DNA of 64,000 bases from Croceivirga sp. Its GTDB lineage: Bacteria; Bacteroidota; Bacteroidia; Flavobacteriales; Flavobacteriaceae. Below are positions 62,319-64,000 of this stretch, piece after piece. The notes under the pieces were generated by a model that had not been told where the DNA came from, made no database searches, and was given only the letters and a program-made list of their open reading frames with translations. Each line of letters opens with the position of its first letter. The first letter of the stretch is position 1. Location: contig JANQRG010000041.1 in the NCBI GenBank assembly GCA_028284665.1, forward strand, positions 1-64,000. The letters run 5' to 3'. Made by a program: the position numbers and the translations under genes.

Positions 62319-64000
62319 ATGCGAAAATTATTGCTGTCATCTTTTATTATTGTTATTGGGATTACCTTTGTAGGGAGACTTTCGTATTTACAATTATTCA
62401 GCTTTTCTCCCAATCAGATCCTGGAAGATCCCGCAATTAAATCGGTTTATGAGTATCCGGAAAGGGGGTATATCTATGATAGAAACGGAAAGCTTTTAGT
62501 GGGCAATCAACCCGCCTATGATGTCATGGTCATTCCGAGGGAAACCCGGATGTTAGATACCCTGGAATTTTGTTCTCTTTTAAAAATTACGAAAGAGGAT
62601 TTCCTGGAGAAAATGGGACAGGCAAGAATATATTCCCCAAGATTGCCTTCCGTTCTTGTTCCACAATTGTCCAAAGAAGATTATGCAAGCTTACAAGAAA
62701 AAATGCGTAAGTACCTTGGTTTTTATATTCAAAAACGCTCGCTACGTGATTATAAGACCAATAGTGGCGCCAATGTACTGGGATACATCAGTGAAGTCAA
62801 TGAAACGGACTTAAGGACAAATCCATATTACCGCGCTGGCGAACTTAAAGGACGGACAGGAATTGAAAAGCAGTACGAAGATGTACTAAGGGGTAGAAAG
62901 GGTGTGAAATACATCCAAAAAGATCGTTTTAACCGGGACATTGGACCCTATAAAAATGGCAGGTTAGACACTTTGCCCGAATTAGGAAAGGAATTATATG
63001 TTACCATCGATAAAGACCTCCAGGAATATGGAGAACGGTTAATGAACGGAAAACGAGGTGGTGTAGTGGCGATAGAGCCATCAACCGGGGAAATTTTGGC
63101 GATGATCTCGGGGCCTACCTACAATCCATCTTTACTTGTTGGGCGAGAACGTTCCAGAAATTACACCAAATTGCATTACGACAGTATTGCTAGGCCAACA
63201 TGGGATCGTTCTATTTTGGCGGAACCCTCCCCAGGTTCCCCATTCAAAACCCTTAATGCTTTAGTTGCACTCCAGGAAGGGGTTATCGACACCAATACCA
63301 AATTTACCTGTTACAACGGGTTTTACGTGGGCAACCAAAAGAAGGGATGTCATTGCGGAGGAGGAGTACGAGACCTCAATTCCGGCATCTTTCGTTCCTG
63401 TAATGCTTATTTTGCCGGTACCTTCAGAAAGATTTACAGTAAATATCCCACTACGGATGAAGGGATGGACGCCTGGGAAAAACATATGAAAAGTTTTGGA
63501 TTAGGCGATTATTTAGGAGTAGACCTCCCAACAGGACGCCCCGGAAGAATCCCCGATAAAACGTTTTACGATAAATGGTACGGGGATAACCGATGGGCGT
63601 CATCCACCATTATTTCCAATGCTATCGGGCAAGGTGAGATCGCCGCTACGCCAATTCAGCTGGCCAATATGACCAGTGCTATTGCCAACCGAGGGTATTA
63701 CTACACCCCTCATCTCATCAAAAAAGTGGGCGCTAATAGTATCGCTTCGAGGTTTACGGAAAGAAAGTACACCACTATTGACAAGGAACATTTTACCCCG
63801 GTAATTCGGGCCATGGCAAATGTCTACAAGTATGGGACGGCACGTTGGATACAAATTCCTGATATAGAAATTGCCGGAAAGACAGGAACCGTTGAGAACT
63901 TTACCAGAATAGACGGTGAACGTGTTCAACTAACCGATCACTCTATTTTTACAGCATTTGCCCCTGTTGAACAACCAAAGATTGCCATTGCCGTTTACAT
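62319..64000 (+). CDS. mrdA: penicillin-binding protein 2, cut by the window end
   Basis: ATG at 62319; 560 residues visible, no stop before 64000. N-terminal membrane helix (LLLSSFIIVIGITFVGRLSY), the PBP dimer domain with YEYPERGYIYDRNGKLLVGN and YRAGELKGRTGIEKQYEDVL, then the transpeptidase: nucleophile Ser in PGSPFK (SxxK), SCN in FRSCNAYF, and KTGT in IAGKTGTVENF. It cross-links peptidoglycan during rod elongation. Follows mreD by 34 bp. Only a short C-terminal part is missing. rodA would be expected beyond. Confidence 0.96.
   Translation, partial: MRKLLLSSFIIVIGITFVGRLSYLQLFSFSPNQILEDPAIKSVYEYPERGYIYDRNGKLLVGNQPAYDVMVIPRETRMLDTLEFCSLLKITKEDFLEKMGQARIYSPRLPSVLVPQLSKEDYASLQEKMRKYLGFYIQKRSLRDYKTNSGANVLGYISEVNETDLRTNPYYRAGELKGRTGIEKQYEDVLRGRKGVKYIQKDRFNRDIGPYKNGRLDTLPELGKELYVTIDKDLQEYGERLMNGKRGGVVAIEPSTGEILAMISGPTYNPSLLVGRERSRNYTKLHYDSIARPTWDRSILAEPSPGSPFKTLNALVALQEGVIDTNTKFTCYNGFYVGNQKKGCHCGGGVRDLNSGIFRSCNAYFAGTFRKIYSKYPTTDEGMDAWEKHMKSFGLGDYLGVDLPTGRPGRIPDKTFYDKWYGDNRWASSTIISNAIGQGEIAATPIQLANMTSAIANRGYYYTPHLIKKVGANSIASRFTERKYTTIDKEHFTPVIRAMANVYKYGTARWIQIPDIEIAGKTGTVENFTRIDGERVQLTDHSIFTAFAPVEQPKIAIAVY

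Overview
The window looks like a chromosomal segment of a marine-type Flavobacteriaceae bacterium (phylum Bacteroidota). The evidence is the gldK-gldL-gldM-gldN gliding/type IX secretion locus next to topA, a SusC-type receptor, GLPGLI, DUF4249 and HYC_CC_PP-like proteins, a miaB / sigma-54 activator / lptE / secG / groES / groEL block, and Bacteroidota-type -7 boxes (TAnnTTTG) in front of several genes. No rRNA, tRNA, CRISPR array, transposase or prophage was seen.

Layout. 1-8.6 kb: the 5' end of a SusC-like receptor, two membrane-linked AraC-type regulators, a CPBP protease, an SRPBCC protein, a DUF4249 lipoprotein, a serine hydrolase and an S41 protease fused to a CBM-like domain. A 15-bp motif (TTTCAAATATTGCTT and its reverse) recurs in three promoter regions here and may mark a local regulon. 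8.9-12.6 kb: a GLPGLI / outer-membrane beta-barrel pair whose signal peptide is out of frame by one base, and a small exported Cys peptide.

13-23.8 kb is a complete clade II (atypical) nitrous oxide reductase region: a NosA/OprC-type outer-membrane copper receptor with a small Cys/His partner, an Fe-S Rrf2 regulator, then one operon of cytochrome c, fasciclin protein, nosZ, membrane protein, nosL, cupin, nosD, nosF, nosY. The receptor would import copper, NosL/NosDFY would help build the copper centres, and the cytochrome would deliver electrons to NosZ. There is no nosR. Candidate Crp/Fnr-type and Rrf2-type operators lie in the divergent promoter.

23.8-35 kb: a lipoprotein, an MFS exporter, an RND-type tripartite efflux operon with a small CPXCG protein, an LRR protein and an ABC-F ATPase. 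35.3-46.8 kb: a DUF983 protein, a 207-bp palindromic element, a FAD oxidoreductase, gldKLMN, a ureohydrolase-like protein with broken metal motifs, topA and an LVIVD lipoprotein. 47-53.7 kb: miaB to groEL. 53.8-57.6 kb: a second metal module (HMA-MauE fusion, HMA protein, TonB receptor, small HLC/CC/PP protein). 57.7-64 kb: GAF/fRMsr-like protein, purH, mreBCD and the start of mrdA (PBP2).

The most unusual signals are the two parallel modules of a small HLC/Cys/PP protein plus a TonB receptor, the shared operator-like motifs, the pseudoenzyme-like ureohydrolase, the T6 frameshift with an embedded U UUU UUC slippery heptamer, and the 207-bp inverted-repeat element.
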